Positions 7,738 to 10,136 of a stretch of DNA of 10,136 nucleotides are shown here, one piece after another. The translations under genes and the position numbers were made by a program. Position 1 is the first letter of the stretch, and each line of letters opens with the position of its first letter. The notes under the pieces are model-generated. The model was not told the origin of the DNA. It saw only the letters and a list, made by a program, of their open reading frames with translations, and did no database searches. Source of the stretch: Candidatus Cloacimonadota bacterium (GTDB lineage Bacteria > Cloacimonadota > Cloacimonadia > Cloacimonadales > TCS61); NCBI GenBank assembly GCA_030667725.1, contig DAOUVH010000020.1, positions 1-10,136 of the forward strand, in the 5' to 3' direction.

Positions 7738-8277
7738 ATGAAAACAAAAAGTAAAATTATGGATGTAAAAGCTATCGAGCGCTCAATGCGAAGAATTGCA
7801 TTGGAGATCGTGGAATACAATAAATCAATGGAGAACGTGTATCTGGTTGGAATTAGAAGCCGTGGAGTTCCCATGGCAGATAGACTTTCCAGATACTTAA
7901 ATGAGATCGAAAAACTGGATGTGAAAACAGGAATTATTGATATTTCACTCTATCGTGATGATCTATCTAAAGTTGCAGAAAATCCGATTCATAATGATAC
8001 TATTATCGATTTTGAAGTTGAGAATGCCAAGATAATTCTTATTGATGATGTGCTTTATACAGGAAGAACTGTTAGAGCTGCGATTGATGCTGTTCTGGAT
8101 ATCGGCAGACCAAAAGAGATACAACTTTGCGTACTCATAGATAGGGGACACAAAGAGCTTCCCATTCATGCAGATTACATCGGAAGATCTGTACCAACCT
8201 CCGGCGAAGAGATCATCAAAGTTTCTTTCATGGAAACAGATAACGAAGAAAACGTAAAAATAGTAACAATAAATTAA
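7738..8277 (+). CDS. pyrR: PyrR, uracil phosphoribosyltransferase / pyrimidine regulator family
   Basis: The 179-residue protein matches Bacillus PyrR (181 residues) end to end. In Gram-positive bacteria PyrR binds pyr mRNA leaders to attenuate pyrimidine synthesis, and it also converts uracil plus PRPP to UMP. The PRPP site is intact in IILIDDVLYTGRT (99-111, D103 and D104), as are LYRDDLSK and the C-terminal GHKELPIHADYIG and VPTS segments. The N-terminus aligns residue for residue with the Bacillus protein, supporting this ATG. A GAGG site overlaps the stop codon of the preceding kinase gene, and the gap is only seven bases, so it is likely co-transcribed and coupled. Several positions tied to RNA binding in Bacillus differ here (R18, L22, K139, H144, R150), so the regulatory role is uncertain. 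No pyr biosynthesis gene is nearby. The gene ends with tandem TAA TAG. Confidence 0.93.
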   Translation: MKTKSKIMDVKAIERSMRRIALEIVEYNKSMENVYLVGIRSRGVPMADRLSRYLNEIEKLDVKTGIIDISLYRDDLSKVAENPIHNDTIIDFEVENAKIILIDDVLYTGRTVRAAIDAVLDIGRPKEIQLCVLIDRGHKELPIHADYIGRSVPTSGEEIIKVSFMETDNEENVKIVTIN

Positions 8278-8297
8278 TAGCTACAATTAAACATTTT

Positions 8298-8324
8298 ATA
8301 GCACTCCCAAAATGGGAGTGCTAA
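8298..8324 (+). promoter_or_regulatory. CIRCE heat-shock operator (HrcA binding site)
   Basis: The CIRCE consensus is TTAGCACTC, nine bases, GAGTGCTAA. Here the left arm is ATAGCACTC (8298-8306, one mismatch), the spacer is exactly nine bases (8307-8315), and the right arm is GAGTGCTAA (8316-8324, perfect). It lies 69 bases before the htpG start codon and six bases upstream of a TTGACA box. HrcA bound here would be expected to repress htpG until heat shock. No hrcA gene is in the window. Confidence 0.85.
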
Positions 8325-8332
8325 TTTTATTT
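8299..8332 (+). terminator. Hairpin plus T-rich tract after pyrR, overlapping CIRCE
   Basis: The CIRCE spacer is itself self-complementary. As RNA, 8299-8309 pairs with 8313-8323 to form an 11-bp stem around an AAA loop, including the run CACTCCCA/TGGGAGTG. ATTTTATTT follows directly. This is the layout of an intrinsic terminator and it lies 21 bases after the pyrR stop. Because the same bases form the CIRCE operator, it may do both jobs or be only the operator. Confidence 0.5.
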
Positions 8333-8358
8333 GACAAATAATCGGTTCGAATTAAATT
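8331..8358 (+). promoter_or_regulatory. Likely htpG promoter
   Basis: A perfect TTGACA (8331-8336) is followed after 16 bases by TAAATT (8353-8358), four of six matches to TATAAT. The -35 box begins six bases after the CIRCE right arm, so bound HrcA would crowd RNA polymerase at the -35 region. The leader from about 8365 to the ATG holds the AGGAG ribosome binding site at 8383-8387. Confidence 0.5.
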
Positions 8359-8393
8359 ATCTCAGAAATTAATAAAACTTAAAGGAGATAGAA

Positions 8394-10136
8394 ATGACAG
8401 AAAAAAATACTGGAAAGTTATCGATCCACACAGAAAATATCTTTCCGATAATTAAAAAATGGCTTTATTCAGAACACGATATTTTCCTGCGTGAGTTGAT
8501 ATCAAATTCTATAGATGCAATGAGTAAGCGTAAAGCGATAGATAGTAACCTGGAAGATGATCTTAAGATCGAGATAAAGATCAATAAAAAGAATAAGACG
8601 ATCCAAGTGATTGATAACGGTATCGGGATGACAGCGGCGGAAATAAAAAAATATATCAATCAAATCGCATTTTCTGGTGCGGAAGATTTCGTTGAAAAAT
8701 TTAAAGATAAACAATCCACAATTATCGGGCATTTTGGACTTGGATTTTATTCAAGTTTCATGGTTGCAAAAAAGGTTACGATCGATTCCCTTTCCTACAA
8801 AAAAGGAACAAAACCAGCTTTCTGGGAATGTGAAGGAGAAACAGAATATTCTGCCGCAGAAGGAAAAAGGAAAAATATCGGAACGACCGTAACTATCCAT
8901 CTGAATAAAGATAACGATCAATATCTTGAAGATAGCAAAATAAAAGAACTTATTGAAAAATACAGTAATTTCATGCCGTTCCCAATTTATTTAAATAAAG
9001 AGAAGGAACAGGTAAATCAGACTGAAGCATTATGGCTGCGCAATCCTAAAGATGTAACAGAAGATGAATACAAAGAGTTTTACAAGCAGTTATTCCATGA
9101 TTATACCGATCCGCTTTTCTGGATACATCTTAATGTTGATTTCCCGTTTAATCTCAAAGGAATTCTCTATTTTCCCAAAATCAAGAATCAGATCGAACTG
9201 AATACGGGAAAGGTTAAACTATTTTGTAATAATGTTTTTGTAGCCGATGATCTTAAAGGAATAATCCCTGAATTTTTACTGCTTCTCAAAGGTGGGATTG
9301 ATATTCCCGATATTCCCTTGAATGTTTCCAGAAGCTTCTTACAGCAAGATCAACAGGTTCAAAAAATATCTAAATTCATCATTAAAAAAGTGGCTGACAG
9401 CCTGAAGGATATCTTTAAATCCGATAGAAAAAAATATGAAGGATTCTGGGAAGATATTAACCAATTCATCAAATACGGTGTTCTTACAGATGAAAAATTT
9501 GCTGATTCCATGAAAGATCAACTGATCTTTAAAACTACCGATGATGATTATGTTACGATAGAAGAATATAGAGCAAGAAATAAATCTGATGACAAACCTC
9601 AGAAAATTTATTACGCACAAAGTGAAGATACTCAAGTTTCTTATTTAAGATTGATGAAGGAACAGGGGATTGGCGTTATTTATTCAAATTCGGTTCTGGA
9701 TAACCACATTTTTCAGCAACTGGAAATGAAGAATAATGAAGTTACTTTTGTCCGTATTGATTCGGAGATCAATGAAAACCTGATCGATAAAAAAGATGCT
9801 GCGAAAACCAAGGATTCAGAAGAAATTGAGATGATCTTCAATAATGCTTTAAATGATAATATCGAAGCAAGCTACAGCAAAGATGATTACGCAGCCTTTC
9901 TCAAAAAGCACCCAAAAGCTGCAACAGTTCTAACTCCATTTATCTCAACTAAGGATGACTATACAAAAATAAAACCTTATGAGATTTCATCTTCCGTAAA
10001 AGAAGAATTGGGAGAAGAAACATTTAATGAAATCGTACAGAAAGCATTTATTGAAATTAAAACGGAAACAAAACATCTTAAATCTAAAGATATTCCTGCC
10101 ATGATAGTCTTTAATGAATTTATGCGCAGATTCCAG
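8394..10136 (+). CDS. htpG: HtpG, bacterial Hsp90 chaperone, C-terminus cut off by window edge
   Basis: Cytosolic ATP-driven homodimeric chaperone that remodels client proteins under stress. The frame is open from ATG 8394 to the last base, giving 581 residues; full-length HtpG is about 620 or more, so only part of the C-terminal dimerisation domain is missing. The N-terminal GHKL ATPase shows E34 and N38 (RELISNS), D41, the D74-G76-G78 motif (VIDNGIGM) and the GHFGLGFYSS lid loop (112-121). The middle domain has WIHLNVDFPF and NVSRSFLQQ, whose R313 corresponds to the conserved arginine that reaches the ATP phosphate. Segments such as YINQIAFSGAEDF and FYKQLF are typical of Bacteroidota-type HtpG. 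AGGAG lies six bases before the ATG. The CIRCE element upstream indicates heat-shock control by HrcA. Confidence 0.96.
   Translation, partial: MTEKNTGKLSIHTENIFPIIKKWLYSEHDIFLRELISNSIDAMSKRKAIDSNLEDDLKIEIKINKKNKTIQVIDNGIGMTAAEIKKYINQIAFSGAEDFVEKFKDKQSTIIGHFGLGFYSSFMVAKKVTIDSLSYKKGTKPAFWECEGETEYSAAEGKRKNIGTTVTIHLNKDNDQYLEDSKIKELIEKYSNFMPFPIYLNKEKEQVNQTEALWLRNPKDVTEDEYKEFYKQLFHDYTDPLFWIHLNVDFPFNLKGILYFPKIKNQIELNTGKVKLFCNNVFVADDLKGIIPEFLLLLKGGIDIPDIPLNVSRSFLQQDQQVQKISKFIIKKVADSLKDIFKSDRKKYEGFWEDINQFIKYGVLTDEKFADSMKDQLIFKTTDDDYVTIEEYRARNKSDDKPQKIYYAQSEDTQVSYLRLMKEQGIGVIYSNSVLDNHIFQQLEMKNNEVTFVRIDSEINENLIDKKDAAKTKDSEEIEMIFNNALNDNIEASYSKDDYAAFLKKHPKAATVLTPFISTKDDYTKIKPYEISSSVKEELGEETFNEIVQKAFIEIKTETKHLKSKDIPAMIVFNEFMRRFQ

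Noticed and set aside
7963..8169. Minus-strand ORF opposite pyrR
   Set aside because: It covers the conserved PRPP-binding region of PyrR on the other strand and has no features of its own.
8465..9635. Short ORFs on both strands inside htpG (for example 8677-8892 plus, 9339-9635 minus)
   Set aside because: The htpG frame is continuous through all of them with conserved Hsp90 motifs, and these ORFs show low-complexity or hydrophobic translations typical of shadows in AT-rich DNA.
1..10136. CRISPR array, tRNA or rRNA, transposon ends or phage genes
   Set aside because: No direct-repeat/spacer pattern, cloverleaf-like sequence, terminal inverted repeats or transposase/integrase motifs were seen. 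The window reads as ordinary chromosomal genes.

Overview
This is an AT-rich bacterial stretch. It holds six protein genes and no RNA gene, mobile element or CRISPR array that I can see. The HtpG resembles the Bacteroidota type, and the window carries two large TPR histidine kinases of the HisKA_2 class, an UvrC, a PyrR and a HrcA-type CIRCE operator. Together these suggest a diderm of the wider FCB group, for example a candidate phylum such as Cloacimonadota. That placement is inference from protein style, not from a marker gene.

Layout. The left edge (1-810, minus strand) holds the first 270 residues of a GT-A-fold glycosyltransferase whose 3' end lies outside the window. A 240-base divergent spacer (811-1050) carries a good sigma-70 promoter for the glycosyltransferase, a weaker one for the plus strand, and a 26-codon ORF that resembles the first segment of a Rossmann-fold protein. 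uvrC (1051-2859) is complete with all catalytic residues. After a 72-base gap come three closely packed plus-strand genes that look like one operon. They are a 879-residue TPR-PAS-PAS histidine kinase (2932-5571), a 714-residue TPR histidine kinase starting at TTG (5586-7730), and pyrR (7738-8277). htpG (8394 to the right edge) follows after a 116-base spacer that contains a near-perfect CIRCE element.

How they fit together. The two kinases are paralogues: an exported TPR sensor domain, one membrane span, then a cytoplasmic HisKA_2 kinase. They differ in that only the first has PAS domains. Both have Asn in place of the G1-box Asp of the ATP-binding domain, and no response regulator is encoded in the window. 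PyrR keeps its PRPP site but differs from Bacillus PyrR at the residues tied to RNA binding. htpG is probably a HrcA-controlled heat-shock gene; its CIRCE is also an 11-bp hairpin followed by a T-rich tract, so it may double as the terminator of the kinase-pyrR operon. uvrC and the glycosyltransferase have no obvious functional link to the rest.
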